64,000 bases of DNA, taken from NCBI RefSeq assembly GCF_003286085.1, contig NW_020825333.1:558001-622000 (forward strand), given 5' to 3'. This document shows positions 31,250 through 43,365 of this stretch, piece after piece (position 1 is the first letter of the stretch; every line of letters starts with the position of its first letter). This stretch comes from Drosophila persimilis. Lineage: Eukaryota; Arthropoda; Insecta; Diptera; Drosophilidae. The notes beneath the pieces were generated by a model. It searched no databases, was not told the DNA's origin, and saw nothing but the letters and a program-made list of their open reading frames with translations. Made by a program: the position numbers and the translations under genes.

Positions 31250-32128
31250 TTTGGACGTTGACATGCAATGACTGCATCTTCAATGAGGCGATACAATTAC
31301 TGCATCAAGTGTCCCGTGTGACACCAGGAGAAGGCTGTCACGCGCGGATCCCAGGCTAAACGCAGCCCTCGTCCCGCCCAAACGTCCGAGGGGAGCTGCC
31401 GCATGACGCGCGACCCGTTAACCGAACCGAACGCGAATATACAGGAAAGATAGCTATTAAACTAATATGCGAGAAAATTAGAATTAAACATTACTAAGAG
31501 AACTAAGCATACCACTATTATTACTAATTACTAGAAAGGTGTGTAAGGATTAGTAATTTAATAAGAGGAAGTGAATCAGTGGAGGATATAATATGGTAGA
31601 GGGAATTATAATCCGAGCATAAGACCCTAAACGGTTCATGCAAGGAATAATCCGATCTACAAAGTGGAAGGAACAACGGTATTAAATTTCTAGTAAGTCT
31701 AATAGGAATCGTGAAGTTTATGCGACTGTCTATGTCACCCCTGATCAAGTTGTGCATAAAAATCACACCAAGCATTTTTCTGTGGTTAACTAAGGATGGG
31801 AGGTTTACTAATAGCAGTCTACTAGAGTAAGATGGAAGTCTCACATCTTCATCCCAGTTAAGGCCCCGCAGAGCAAAGAGTAAAAAGTTTTTCTGTACTG
31901 ATTCTATACGGTCCTGGTGTACTTTGTACTGAGGGCACCATACACAGGAGCCGTATTCTAAGATCGGACGAACAAGCGAGGTATAGAGAGTCTTTGTTAT
32001 ATAGGGGTCATCAAATTCCTTTGACCACCTCTTTATAAACCCAAGCACGCCCATGGCTTTATTTACCATGGTAGAAATGTGTTCGGAAAACTTTAACTTG
32101 GGGTCTAACATAAAACCCAGATCACACC
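31250..32128 (-). pseudogene. CR1 copy D: ORF2 3' end and 3' UTR
   Basis: This is an open stretch of 195 codons (31524-32111, minus) of RT thumb and C-terminus: MLDPKLKFSEHISTMVNKAM, LVRPILEYGSCVWCPQYK and INFTIPIRLTRNLIP. It has the segment (FLLFALRGLNWDEDVRLPSY) that copy 1 lost. The 3' UTR runs to about 31250 and matches 17923-18215. It is truncated on its 5' side at about 32128, where CR1 copy B begins. Confidence 0.85.
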
Positions 32129-32363
32129 AAACGGTTCTTACAAGGAATTATTATTTATTTATTAAATTAACAAATTATCTGTTAATAATGTTACTTAGTT
32201 ACTAAAGGCGGAAAAAGATAAGTTAAAAGTTAGCTAAATTTAGGTGATTATAAATATTGCATGCAATTAGTTTAAGAGACAGTTCAGGGGATAGGGTTTG
32301 GCAGATGGAGCTATAATTATGGCATAAAACCCTAAATGGTTCATGATCGGCATAATTAGACCT

Positions 32364-34732
32364 TCATATGGGTAAATGGATAGGCCTAAAAGTATGGGTA
32401 GGTCTAGATGGAACGGCCAAGTCAATCTGACCCAAGAATACCCAATCTAACACCCCTATATGGGTGTTAAAACACATCTTATGATCAAAAAGGACTCCGA
32501 GGTCATTTGAACTCGAAATTCGCTCAAGGACATGATTTCCTAGAATATATGGGACAAAATGAGGAGCACGACGGTAAAATGTCATAAGTTTGCATTTGGA
32601 AAGGTTCAGGAAAAGAAGATTAGTTGAACACCACAATAGTATTTCACTTAGATCAAGTTGAAGGCGTGTGTGCAAATACCAATCAGAGTAAGAAAGACAG
32701 ATTTTAACATCATCAGCATACATTAGTGTAGGAGAGTATGTTATAACTTGAGGAAGGTCATTCACAAATAAAATAAACTTAAGCGGGCCCAGATGACTTC
32801 CCTGTGGCACACCTGAAGTAACATTAACAGTAGTTGACAACACGTTAGAAAACAAAACACGTTGAGTACGGTTAGAGAGATAGGTCAAAATCCAATCTAG
32901 AAGATTCGTTGGGAACCCTAATAAAGAGAGCTTGTGAATAAGCAGAGCATGGTTCACAGAATCGAATGCCTTGCTGAAGTCCGTAAAAACAACATCCGTC
33001 TGCAAACCAATTTGAAAACCACGGTAGATTAGGTTAGAAAACTCAAGAAGGTTAGTCGATGTTGAACGATGTCTGAAAAAACCGTGTTGCGACGGAGATA
33101 TCAAGCTGCAACAAAGATGTTGCAGTTACCGGGTGACCAGGAACTCAAGAAGCTTCGGGATGGCGGAAAGCTTTGCGATACCACGATAGTTTTCAATGTT
33201 TGATCTTGAACCTTTTTTGTGAAGCGGAATGATATAGGACTCATTCCAAATTACTGGGAGACAAGACTGTTCCAAAGAGAGGTTGAAGAGAAAGGTCAAG
33301 GGTTTGCAAAGGGACTGGGCACAGTGTTTTAAGATGCAACTTGGTACCTTATCTGGACCCGCAGAAAACGATATGTCCATAGATGACAAACCTTCCAGAA
33401 CAACGCTTTCCTCGAAAAAGGGCAGAAAAATGCTGTTAGCTTGAGGTAGCTGGTACGGATACGGAGTGGATACGTTGTAAATTTGAGACGAGTACGTTGT
33501 TTGGAAAAAGGTAGCGAATAAATTTGCAATACCAACAGTAGAAGCTTCTGTTTTGTTCTGGTAATGAAGGGACGGAGGAAAAGCGTTTGACTTGCGCTTA
33601 GAGTTAACGAACGAATAGAATTTTTTAGGATCACTACGAAAGTTACTACTACATTGTGAAAGGTAATGATTATAACACTGACTATTGACGGCAAGGAACA
33701 GAGAGCGAGCGGAAGAGTATAGAGCTAAGGCCGACGTGAAGCCCGACTTCTGGTACTTTTTATAGAGCCGGGATTTATTATTTTTTAAGTAAGTATGACA
33801 AATACTTGGAGCACCAAGGAGTCTTGGACGATACAGGTACAGTGATATCTGGAACAAAAGTATTAAGGGCGGAGTAAATAGAACTATAAAACGAGTTAAC
33901 AGTTAACAGTTGCATCTATGTTCGGTAATGAATAAAGAAACGACCAATCAACACGCGAGAGATGTAGATCTAAATCGATAAAGTTTGTTTTGCGAAAACA
34001 CTTTATGTGACAAGGAGCCATGGAACTGTCAGCACCTCCAGATTGTGTACACTCCAGGGATATCAACAAAGTTGAATGGTAAGGATCTTCAGGGAGTGAT
34101 ATTGGGCTTGCTCTAGATACCGTAGCAAGAGAAGCATCGTTAACAAAAACGAGGTCAAGAAGTCTGTCCCTAATGTTTTCAACGGCATTAATTTGGACAA
34201 GGGAAATATCCGTTAGCCCATTGATAAAGTCATTATGGCAATTGGGAAACAACAGGTTAGCGTCATCACAAGGCAGCCAAGAAAGAAATGGGAGGTTAAA
34301 GTCCCCCATGACAATAATTCGATCATTGCACCCTAATGCAGAAACAACAGTATTAATTGCTGAGAGGTGGTGTAAGTAAAGCTCAGCATCAGACCTGGGA
34401 GGAATGTAAGAGCAGGTTAAATAGAAAAATGCGGAGCCAACACGAACTTTGACTGCAACAAATTCAATTCCATGGATGTTATTGAATGGGAATAACTCAG
34501 ATGAGAAAACAGATTTAACTGCAATCAGAACCCCACCTGCAAAAGATGGGCGGTCCATTCTATAAATAGTGTAACTATCAATGAAAATTTCATGATCATT
34601 GACAGAGGAGTTAAGCCAGGTCTCGGTAAACGCGATGGCATCGAAATCAAAGGACGCACTATTAGTATGAATTTGACGCAATTTTCCCAACAAACTGCGA
34701 ACGTTCTGATAGTGCATGGAAAAATGGTACAT
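32364..34732 (-). pseudogene. CR1 copy B ORF2: endonuclease and RT, broken
   Basis: The endonuclease is open for 278 codons (34732-33896): YQNVRSLLGKLRQI, IAFTETWLNSS, RPSFAGGVLIAV, IVMGDFNLPFLSW and LLDLVFVND, the APE-type nicking domain. After a stop the reading continues (FSAGPDKVPSCILKHC, NYRGIAKLSAIPKLLEF) to another break at 33126. RT then resumes at 33104 with FTDFSKAFDSVNHALLIHKL, SGVPQGSHLGPLKFILF and YADDVKICLS. The thumb is lost: FNTHIG joins directly to QIDLAVPSRPTHTF. The element would nick DNA and copy its RNA there. Confidence 0.85.
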
Positions 34733-35440
34733 CAGTTTTTTGGAGCAGGTTCGGTAATTCTTGGATTCGAGTTGTATGCTCAGGCCATATTGACGGTTCT
34801 AGAGAACTGGATAGTAAAGAATCAGGGAGAAGAATTTTAAAGGATGATATGTTGCGCTTATGTTTAAATGTAAATTTAGTCACAACTATATCAACAGGCG
34901 AAGTGTTAAGTTTAGAGGAAAGATGTTGTCTAACATCCTCCGTTGTAGCCTCAGGAATAAGACGAGAAACAAATATTGCTTTCCGAGGGGCCACTGCTCT
35001 AAGTTGAAGTCCCGAGCGAGATCGAGATGGTGGAGCCACTCCTAAAAGAGATCTCGGTCCAAGGGCAGAGGAATTGGCAGCAATGGCTGGAGCAGGAATT
35101 GGCAAGACATCACCAGCAACCAGCACACCCGCACTAGGAGCACTCACCGCGTCAGAAGTGACGGCCACAGAAACTGCAGGGATGGGAATGATGCTGTTGG
35201 GAACTTGGATGACCGAAGGAAGCACATTGCTCGGTGTTGTTACCGGACATCCAGAAACCCAGTTCGAGTCTGTCTCATAAATGTGCGCATTTCGGCCTCA
35301 ATCTCCCGACAAGCCGGACATGACCAAGACAGGCCCATGCGTTTCGAGATCAGATCATTTAGCCGGCCAAAATTTCCACCACCAGCACATTTTATGTGGG
35401 CAAAATTGTCGCACAGCCAGCAGCTAAGAAATGATTGCCA
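34662..35440 (-). pseudogene. CR1 copy B ORF1
   Basis: The PHD-like finger is readable near 35410-35290 (CWLCDNFAHIKCAG ... SWSCPACREIEAEM) but out of frame with what follows. From 35225 an open frame of 187 codons includes the C-terminal domain FVSRLIPEATTEDVRQHLSS, FTFKHKRNISSFKILLP and EPSIWPEHTTRIQEL. It overlaps the start of ORF2 (34732), as in CR1 elements. Confidence 0.75.
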
Positions 35441-35817
35441 TTATTGACAGCAGTAGAATCACTGTGCACGAATAATAAAAGAACGGAGTGAGAGCGCAGG
35501 TAAAACGGGAGAGCAGACAGCAGAGCGAGCCAGACAATCAGCTGCAGCGGCAATAATTCAAAGCAGATGATCCAACGAAGTGCACAAAACGAGCAGTAAA
35601 CTCACCAAAGCAGAGACACAAAAGAAAAGTCCACAGAGAGGGAGAGTATAGGCAATCCAGAGAAAGTGAGAGCAACAATGCGAGCAGCAGGCCCGCTTAT
35701 GCTCACGAGAGAGTGTGGGCGATGCAAACGCTGATGCGCGAGAACAGTGCACACCGAAGAAGCGATAACGAAAAGCAGACTGGGCAAAAAACAATAACAA
35801 TTTGCCTGCACGAGTCC

Positions 35818-35862
35818 GATTACTAATAGCAGTCTACTAGAATAAGATGGAAGTCTCGCAAA
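35818..35862 (-). repeat. Small CR1 copy D-type fragment
   Basis: TTACTAATAGCAGTCTACTAGAATAAGATGGAAGTCTC-like sequence repeats 31803-31845 of copy D. It directly flanks the 5' side of copy B. Confidence 0.75.
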
Positions 35863-35869
35863 AGCCCCA

Positions 35870-36010
35870 AAAACCGTTTAGTTTTAAGGTTCTCCAGTTT
35901 TCACAAAATTGTTCTATCGATACGTTTTATTTTCTCATTGATTCTGGTAGACAAAAACAGTTGACCTAGTTGCTTCGAAAATATACAGCGTGACTTGGGA
36001 CTCGGGAAAA
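35870..36010. repeat. MITE-related repeat, partial copy
   Basis: It shares GTTTTAAGGTTCTCCAGTTTTC, ATCGATACGTTT and AAAACAGTTGACCTAGTTGC with the repeat at 36415-36945. Confidence 0.65.
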
Positions 36011-36414
36011 ATCGAAATAAACTATTTTCTTGTGTGGATGTGTATTTGTTGTATAGGTCATACATTAATTGGCCGTCGATTAAGGTATCTTTTGTAAATC
36101 TTAAGCTTAAGCTAAAAAGGTTTTGGCTCTGATTTATAGCTGCATTAATCAGCTTTTAGGAAATGCAAAGTTCACTTCAACCAGATGTAAAATACTTTAC
36201 ATTATGTGAAAAAACAAAGACAATAAAAAAAACCGATATAAACATTTGTTTTTAAATAACGTAAAACAAAACAAAATTATTATCAATGTTAAAGCCTTAA
36301 ATCTATCAAAAACTCGGTTCACAGGGGAAATGTGGTGTTGCATAGTGTAATTGCAGCTTCAAGTCTGCCACACAGAGTATTTGTGTCTATCAGCAGGCTT
36401 CGGTTGTCACTTAC
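36011..36414. other. A+T-rich spacer, nothing recognised
   Basis: It lies between two repeat pieces and no coding or structural signal was seen. Confidence 0.4.
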
Positions 36415-36945
36415 TATTGCTTTTACGTATTCAGCAAAAGCGTTCCGTTTTCGTTTTAGGTGCTCCTATTTCCACAAATTTTTGTCATCGATATGTTTAA
36501 TTTTATCATCGTTTCTGGCAAACAAAAACAGTTGACCTAGTTGTTTCGTAAAAATACAGCGTAAAACAAAACGACGACAGAAAATACGCGATTTAAAAAG
36601 ATCAAGATATCTTCGGTACAACACCTGTGTATTTAAAATTTCTAACGAACTGTGGGTAGCATCATGCATATTGAAAATTAAATTGTTGACAGTCAAAAAA
36701 TTAATTTGTTGCTCCAACATTTTGAATTAATTGTGGCGGGAGATAGCTGTCTTTACCCAGATATTCTGCTACGCACACGTTACGAGAACAGTCTGTGCTT
36801 ATTTCTTTTCAACGTTCCGATAACCAAATCGGACTACGTCAGTTTTTTTTACGGAAACGAAAAGTTTTGTTGCCATGACCAACTATTTTCGTCCCAATTT
36901 GAGGTTGGCTTAAGAAAGAATTATTTATAAAGAAGACAAAAGCTA
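36415..36945 (-). repeat. MITE-related repeat, diverged longer copy
   Basis: Relative to the MITE at 14508-15133 it is inverted. Shared words include CGTTTTCGTTTTA, ATCGATATGTT, AACGTTCCGATAACCAAATCGG and AATTATTTATAAAGAA in the same order. It holds about 200 extra bases (around 36500-36710). The terminal inverted repeats are not visible. Confidence 0.65.
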
Positions 36946-36984
36946 AATATTAATTAATGAGTTTTAATACATCAATACTTCATG

Positions 36985-37660
36985 AAGTAATATCAGAGGT
37001 AGAAAAATCTCTGCATCTCAAAGAGTACTCACTAATAGCCTTCCTCGATATTGAGGGAGCCTTCAACAACGTCAGAAGCCCTGACTGACCTGGGGTTGGA
37101 CCACTTGGTGATGCTTATTGATCAATTGCTCATATGCAGGACGGTGACATCATCGATGGGATCGTACGCCCAGTCAAGGCATGTCAACAGAGGCAATCCG
37201 CAAGGTGGGGTCCTGTCTCCTCTTCTGTGGAACATGGCAGTCAATAAAATTCTATGCGACCTGGACCTGGGGGGGCTGTAAAGTAGTGGCTATTATATTC
37301 TCGGGAAAATACCCCTAAATCTTCTGCGTCTTAATGACCGAAAAGCTAGCGCAACTGTCAGAATGGACATAATCGCGTATTATTTAAAAACATATACAAG
37401 GTCCCCCCCTCTCCTTTAGCGAAAGTGCCAGCTACATACTATCTAGCTATAGTTAGACCAATATTACTCCACTGAGTTACGGTGTGGTGGCCGGCCCTAT
37501 CAAAAAGGACAATCACCTATCAGATGGGCAAAGTTCAGCGAACCGCCGCCTATGCATTAGTGGAGCTCTTTGCACCAACCCCAATGATGCCATCCTATGC
37601 CTCCAGAGCCTTGATCTCGCAGGAAAGGAACGGGCAGTAGTAGGCAATTAACGGGCAATT
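36985..37660 (+). pseudogene. Loa-like LINE RT fragment
   Basis: RT blocks are readable: AFLDIEGAFNNV (37037-37072) and, in the next frame, RGNPQGGVLSPLLWNMAVN (37188-37245). A decayed stretch with LDLAGKE-like sequence follows to about 37640. The same block order occurs in the fuller Loa-like copy at 51319-52937. The YADD box and both ends are missing or unrecognisable. Confidence 0.75.
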
Positions 37661-37879
37661 AACGTTCGAACTGCAACAGCGTCTTTACTCACTCCGCATT
37701 AAATTGTTATTAACAAGCGCATAATTGTCTAAAAAAAGGGAAGTTCGTCTGATATCACAAAATAGACACTAAACCTCTCTGTGGCAGCTTTGAAGCCGCA
37801 AATAATTAACTTATTAAAGTGAAAAAAGCTTTTTACTTATTTGGCAAACAAACACTGTGTTCCTAGATTTTGTTATTTA

Positions 37880-39093
37880 TTCGCTTTCGAACATATCCAT
37901 TCGCTTTCACTGGGCACATTTGTAAAATGTACCGCTGCGTACGAGTGTCTCCACCCGACATTTTGTATCAGTGTATTCTATGGCGAGATTCCATCGAGTC
38001 CGAGGTTCAAGTCTACACATTAGACACCGTCACATACGGGACGAGGGCTGCATCATTTTTAGCGGTCCGCGCAATGTACCAGCTGGCCATCGACGAGGGT
38101 GAGTCCTACCCTCTTGGCTCAGCTGCTCTGCGTCAGGAGTTTTACGTGGATGATTTTATTTCGGGCGGTAATTCGGTCGCACAGGTCATGGACAAGTTGC
38201 ACCAAACATCAGCTTTGCTGTGCCTTGGTAATTTTAAACTTAGGAAGTAGTGCTCCAGCCACCAGGAAGTACTTGAGGGAAGATGACATAGAGAAGCTCG
38301 TAAAGTTTCATGATGGAAGCGACATAGCCAAAACTCTCGACCTAGCGTGGGAACCTGCTTCGGATCAGCTGCTTTTTGCCTGGTCCGCACTGGACACAAA
38401 CTCAACGGTCGGTTTTATCTACGATTGCGCGTTTCTATGACCCTCTTGGATTGATAAATCCAGTCATTGTCAGGTGCAAAATCTTTCTTGAGCAGCTTTG
38501 GAGAGAAAATTTTGATTGGGATGAAAGCCTACCCTCAGCGTTGCATTCAACTTGGATGGACTTGAGAAACAAGTTGGCACCCATTTCTCGGATCTCATTT
38601 CCTCGCTTCGTTCTTCGTTCTAGTGTAGCTACAGAAGCTCACGGATCCTGTGATGCCAGCTTATGTCGTGTCCAGGGAAGCCCAGTCTTCGAGCCACGTT
38701 TTGTGCTCAAAGTCGCGAGTGGCGCCACCAAAGACTTTATCGATTCCTAAGCTGGAATTAAGTGGAGCCCATTTGCTTGCGAAAATCATACAGAATGTAA
38801 AGGACATAGGAATCTTTACAGGTCGGTTTTATTGCTGGTCGGATTCGTCAACAGCATTATCTTGGATTGGGGACGAGCCAGCCAAATTTCAAGTTTTCGT
38901 GGCAAATCGAGTGGCATCAATTCAAGAGTTGACGGCAGCCATGGAATGGCGCTATGTTCCCACATCTTTAAATCCTGCTGATATTCTCTCGAGAGGCTCG
39001 CTTCCCAGCCATCTTATCCAGTCAGAGCTATGGTTTCACGGCCCATCTTTTTTGCTAGGCTCCAAGGATAAGTGGCCTGTATCGCCGGCATAG
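37880..39093 (+). pseudogene. BEL copy H: RT and RNase H (5'-truncated)
   Basis: The fragment begins inside RT (IRFRTYPFAFTGHICKMYR), close in sequence to BEL G at 55915. The catalytic box is intact (EFYVDDFISGG, 38139-38171). A stop (38248) and shifts follow. The thumb LINPVIVRCKIFLEQLW and RNase H pieces (IPKLELSGAHLLAKI, CWSDSSTALSWIG, NPADILSRG) reach a stop at 39093. Gag, protease, RT fingers and the 5' LTR are absent. Confidence 0.85.
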
Positions 39094-39099
39094 CAACTT

Positions 39100-40573
39100 T
39101 GGAGCTTCGCAAGAGAGTATTGCTGATCACGTTCCACATGCCAATCTCACGTCCGGATGCAAATTTGCAAATTCGTTCTTTCGCATGGAGCGCACATTCG
39201 CCTACATGCATCAATTTATACATCGTTTTAGGCATCCAGGACTCACCGTTTCTGATATTCGGGAAGGAACGCATCCTCTGATTCGACACATTCAACTAGA
39301 AAATTTGTGGATGGACATAAAGGAGATTCGACGAAATGGTCAAGTCATGAAATCCAGTTCTATTAGTTCGCTCAACCCGTTCATCGATCATTCTGGACTA
39401 CTTAGAGTTGGAGGTCGTCTTGGCAACTCATCGCTAGGATTTGACGCTCAGCACCCGCTCATTCTGCCAAAGGGACATTCCATTACCTTTGCGCTGATAA
39501 GATATTATCATGAAAGAAACCTCCATGCCGGACTTCGCGCCTTGCTATCCAAAATTCGGCTGGAATATTGGCCCATTGGAGGTGTTAAGGCAGTGTCAAG
39601 GGTCGTCAGCAGATGTATGAGATGCTTCAGGACTAGGCCGCGCATGGTTGAACACATCATGGGAGACCTACCTAAGGAACGTTTGGAAGGATCTCGAGCT
39701 TTTGAAGTCACTGAAGTAGAAATCCGCACGAGGCCTCCGATCAAGTGCTACATTAGCGTATTCATCTGCTTCACTCCTAATGCTATACACATGGAGCTCG
39801 TTAAGGATTTGACCACCGCATCGTTTCTGTGCGCCCAAAAGCGTTTTACTTCCACTCGAGGAAGGCCAAGTCAAATTTGGTCGGACCATGAGACAAACTT
39901 CGTTGAGGCCAAGAACGAGCTTCTGGGGCTAAAGAAGCTTTGTCTGAGCGAACCGCATATGAAGGAGGTCCATGAAACCTGCTTGGCTGACTCGATCGAC
40001 TGGCGTTTCATCACACCACGCTCTCCGCATTTTGGCGGGTTGCGGGAAGCGGCCGTGAAGACCGCAAAAAGTCACCTGTACCGCTCAGTTGGACTATCTG
40101 TGCTTAGCTTCGACGAGCTGCGCACCCTTATCTGTCAGATCGTGGCAATTGTTAACTCTCGCCCTTTACTCTTGCTTTCAGAAAATCCTGATGATTTAGA
40201 TGTTTTGACTTCTGCTCATCTGCTTCATCTGCTATGAGCAAATCCTCGAGCCTGACCTGACGAAGCTGAACTACAATCGTCTGGATGGCTGGCAGCGGGT
40301 CACCCAACTACAACAAATATTTTGGAGGCGTTAGCGCGAAGAGTATCTCACTCTTTTGCAAGAGCGCGCGAAGTGGCGTATCTCCGCGCAAAACATCTGT
40401 AAAAACGATCTCGTCCTGGTGAAGGATGAAAATCTTCCCCCAATGCGTTGGTCACAGGCTAGAGTGGTCGATGTCGTTATGGGCAAGGACGGAGTGTGTC
40501 GCGTCGCTGACTTGAAGACATCCTCAGGAAACATCAGGAGGGCCGTCACTCGGCTATGTTTGCTGCCCCTTAA
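39100..40573 (+). pseudogene. BEL copy H integrase, catalytic Asp deleted
   Basis: It has LLRVGGRLGNSSLG, zinc domain YYHERNLHAGLRALLSKI ... CMRCFRTRP, then a deletion of 30 bp at about 39717 that joins FEVTE to VEIRTRPP and removes the D-Y-C-G-P-F block with the first catalytic aspartate. The second block reads WSDHETNFVEA, the third GGLREAAVK. A frameshift near 40232 precedes the C-terminal domain, whose reading continues to 40573. It is clearly an inactive sister of BEL G. Confidence 0.85.
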
Positions 40574-40584
40574 GGAATCTGTTC

Positions 40585-40673
40585 ACGTTCTGCAGAACTT
40601 CTGCGCTCTCCCGCTCTCTGCCGCCGCCACTTCGGCAATTACCTCGCTGTGCCGCCGCCACTTCGGCAACTGA
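40585..40673 (+). repeat. G+C-rich LTR remnant with GCCGCCGCCACTTCGGCAA repeats
   Basis: TGCCGCCGCCACTTCGGCAA occurs twice (about 40620 and 40652), as in the extra block of the BEL G 3' LTR. Only this small part of the LTR is left. Confidence 0.75.
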
Positions 40674-40699
40674 GCATTCAATGAAATTCAAAGAAAATG

Positions 40700-41515
40700 T
40701 TATGAAAAATATTAAATTGAATAAAACTTGTTCATACACATATGAAATCCCAGTAGGCCGAAACAAAAATTCGGTCCTGGAGTTTGAATATTGTGTATGA
40801 AATCATTATTCGTTTCATCTCGAAAGCGAAAACATTTTAAAAAAAACTTATAATCGAAAGCACAGAAAATTTCAAGAAAATCGGGAGAGCCATTTCGTAG
40901 AAGTTCTATTACAAACATTGTGACCCGAGAATATATAAGACGCAGAGGGGCCAATTTGAGTCGTCAAGTCTAGAACCGTGCGAGATATAAGAGTACGAAT
41001 TTCAGGTGAACAAATCCAAAAAAAAAATGCAGATGAGCGTGTGGGCATGGCACAGTTACGTGAATCACAATCGCAAGAGGCCAGAGATGAACGAAAGGAA
41101 CAAAGGAACGTCGACAGACGTAGGGGAATTGACCAGCAACGCAACAAACGTAGAGGAATTGACCAACAACGCCAACAATTTCGTCGAGCATTTTAGACAA
41201 ACACTTCCCGTTGTTACACGTTGGAGGTACGCTGATAAAATCAACGCTTGTTTAAAATCATCGCGACTGTGGCGTAATGTTGAAAAAGTACAGCTGACGG
41301 TGAACATGCGCGTTAAAATTGGGAAAGTTGCTGTACATGAAAATACTGGATGCGTAAAATTACAGACGGAGTTCTGCACAATCATCGACTCGCAAAATAC
41401 TCTCATCGATCACATATTTCTCGATCTACACACACATCATAACCATAAGCAGAAAAAGCGATTTTTGCAGCAAAAAATGTGGACGTCAATGGGTTAAATT
41501 TAAAGATACTACAGC
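40700..41515 (+). pseudogene. Helitron Rep-helicase polyprotein relic (N-terminal and helicase pieces)
   Basis: An arginine- and glutamine-rich region (ADERVGMAQLRESQSQEARD ... QQRNKRRGIDQQRQQFR, 41025-41195) looks like the start of insect Helitron polyproteins. It is fused to a Pif1-type helicase piece: FRQTLPVVTRWRYADKINAC, LWRNVEKVQLTVNMRV and FCTIIDSQNTLIDHIF, then QKNVDVN-like sequence near 41475. The whole Rep domain between is deleted. The A+T-rich stretch 40700-40920 is probably its 5' end. Confidence 0.7.
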
Positions 41516-41589
41516 TGTTGTAATGAGAAACGTTATTACAGCCATTATTTCGGTATGAAAATAAACGAAAAATTTCTTCGGATCAGCTG

Positions 41590-42130
41590 AATCGTTTAAT
41601 AGACTTACCAATGCTAGATCTCGGTTCAGCGAAACATATTAAATGGGTTTCTGATTCTATAAATGAGTCAATACATTTAATTAAATTAAAGTTACATTTA
41701 ACAGAAGAAGCTGATGTGATTTTCGCGCACATTGTGTTGAAAAAATTCAACAAAGATACCTTATAATTATATGAAAATCATATAAAAAGGACAAAAGAGG
41801 TCCAAGCATTGCCAGATGTAATAGAATTTTTAGAACAACGGTACACTTCTTTTTACACGTCACAGGATAAAGAGTGGAAACCGTTGAAAAAAGTAGTGCA
41901 ATATGGTAAAATAAAAGAAAACTGTCCGTTATGTAAAATGGCAGGACATACCATAATTCACTGCTATATGTTTAAGGGAATGAGTCCGATAGATAGAGGC
42001 CAGTTTATTAAAAAACAGCGCCTTTGCACAAAATGCTGTAGGTATGATATGTATTAGAAATGCTTTTCTGAAATTTTATGTGGGATTTGTAAAAAACCTC
42101 ATCATACGATGCTCCATATTCCCTACGAAA
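41590..42130 (+). pseudogene. BEL lineage I gag C-terminal half
   Basis: It reads LIDLPMLDLGSAKHIKWVSD ... FAHIVLKKFNKDTL, a stop, then EVQALPDVIEFLEQRY and zinc knuckle CPLCKMAGHTIIHC (41930-41972) followed by LCTKCC and, after a stop at 42055, GICKKPHHTMLH. This is a BEL/Pao-type gag. The N-terminus is missing, the Helitron relic lying directly upstream. Confidence 0.7.
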
Positions 42131-42199
42131 AGAGGCAAGAAATGGTGGCTATCAAAACCTTAGAGCTCTCATTGATTGTGGGTCGCAATGTACCATAAT

Positions 42200-43365
42200 T
42201 TTAGAAGAAGCTGCGCAAATATTAAACTTAGTACAAAAAAGAGCGAACACCGAGGTAAGTGGAGTGTCATCTACAGACTCTTGCACTTCAAAGTACAAAG
42301 TTACTTTATCGGTAAAAACTCGTGATTATAATAAAGGTCCTCTAAATATTGAAGCAATTATTCTTCCGAAATTGATGAAAGCTTTACCATTAAAGTCTTT
42401 CAATATTGATAAAACTAAGTGGCAAAATTATGTGTTGGCAGATCCTAACTTTAACAAACCAAGTAGGGTAGATGTAATAATTGGGATAGATCTGTATACC
42501 CATATTTTAAAAGACGGAGTAGTAAAAATAGACGGACTACTTGGACAAAATACAGAATTCGGATGGATTATATCCGGTTGCACCAAATCAAAAGGTGATA
42601 AATTTATTGTGGCGACAACAATTGAAGTTGGGGACTTAGAGCGGTTCTGGGAATTGGAAAGTGAAAAGAATGACGTAGAAGAAGATGTGTGCGAGGAGCA
42701 TTTCTTGGAAACAACAAGAGGAAATGAGAATGGTAGGTATGTGGTTAAAATACCATTTAAAAAAAAAAAGGATCTGGGAGATTCAAAACCCCAAGCTATA
42801 GCGCGATTTTATAGTTTAGAAAGAAAGCTCAGCAATAATAAAACATTAAAAGAAAATTTTGTAAAGTTCATGCATGAATATAAAAACTTAGGACATATGG
42901 TAGAGTCCAAAGAAGATGGGAAATATTATTTACCCCATCAAGGAGTCATAAGAGATTCCAGTCTAACGACAAAGCTGAGGGTGGTTTTCGATGCTTCAGC
43001 AAAAACCACAAACAATAAAAGTTTAAATGATATCATGTGGGTTGGACCATTTTTATATGGACGACCTGATGACAGGTGCCGACACGATACTGGATGCTAA
43101 AAAGCATGTAAAGGAAGTTACCCGGGAGTTTAATAAGGTTGGGTTTAACTTAAGAAAGTGGATAACAAATATCCCAGAAATTATAGAAGGCATTAGAGAT
43201 GACCAAGAAAATAAAGTATTAACCATTGAGGAGAATGAATCCGTCAAAACATTACGACTACAATGGGAACCTGTAAAAGACGAGTTTGGGTTCAATTTCC
43301 ATTATGAACCAATTAAGAAAAATAACAAGAGAATAGTATTATATACGTTAGCCATGACCCCTTAG
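42200..43365 (+). pseudogene. BEL lineage I protease linker and RT, with RT core deleted
   Basis: The open part reads LADPNFNKPSRVDVIIGIDL, TEFGWIISG, LERFWELE, RYVVKIPFKKK and TTKLRVVFDASAKTTNNKSL, then MWVGP runs straight into FYMDDLMTGAD in another frame (about 43048), so the RT fingers-palm between is lost. NLRKWITNIPEI and the thumb start follow to a stop at 43365. The coding sequence is much more A+T rich than in BEL A or G, so this is another lineage. No active-site D-S-G of the protease is readable. Confidence 0.8.

Larger units (their letters stand above)
32145..35815 (-). mobile_element. CR1-clade LINE, copy B
   Basis: This is another CR1 subfamily on the minus strand with a 5' UTR (about 35815-35450), ORF1, ORF2 with endonuclease and RT, and a short A+T-rich 3' UTR ending near 32145 with AATAAATAAATAATAATT. 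It is the only copy here with the endonuclease. The RT thumb is deleted. Its 3' end lies against the truncated copy D. Confidence 0.85.

Noticed and set aside
35558-35811. Two minus-strand frames with hydrophobic, Cys/Ser-rich sequence
   Set aside because: They lie in the 5' UTR of CR1 copy B and have no counterpart in other copies; not taken as a gene.
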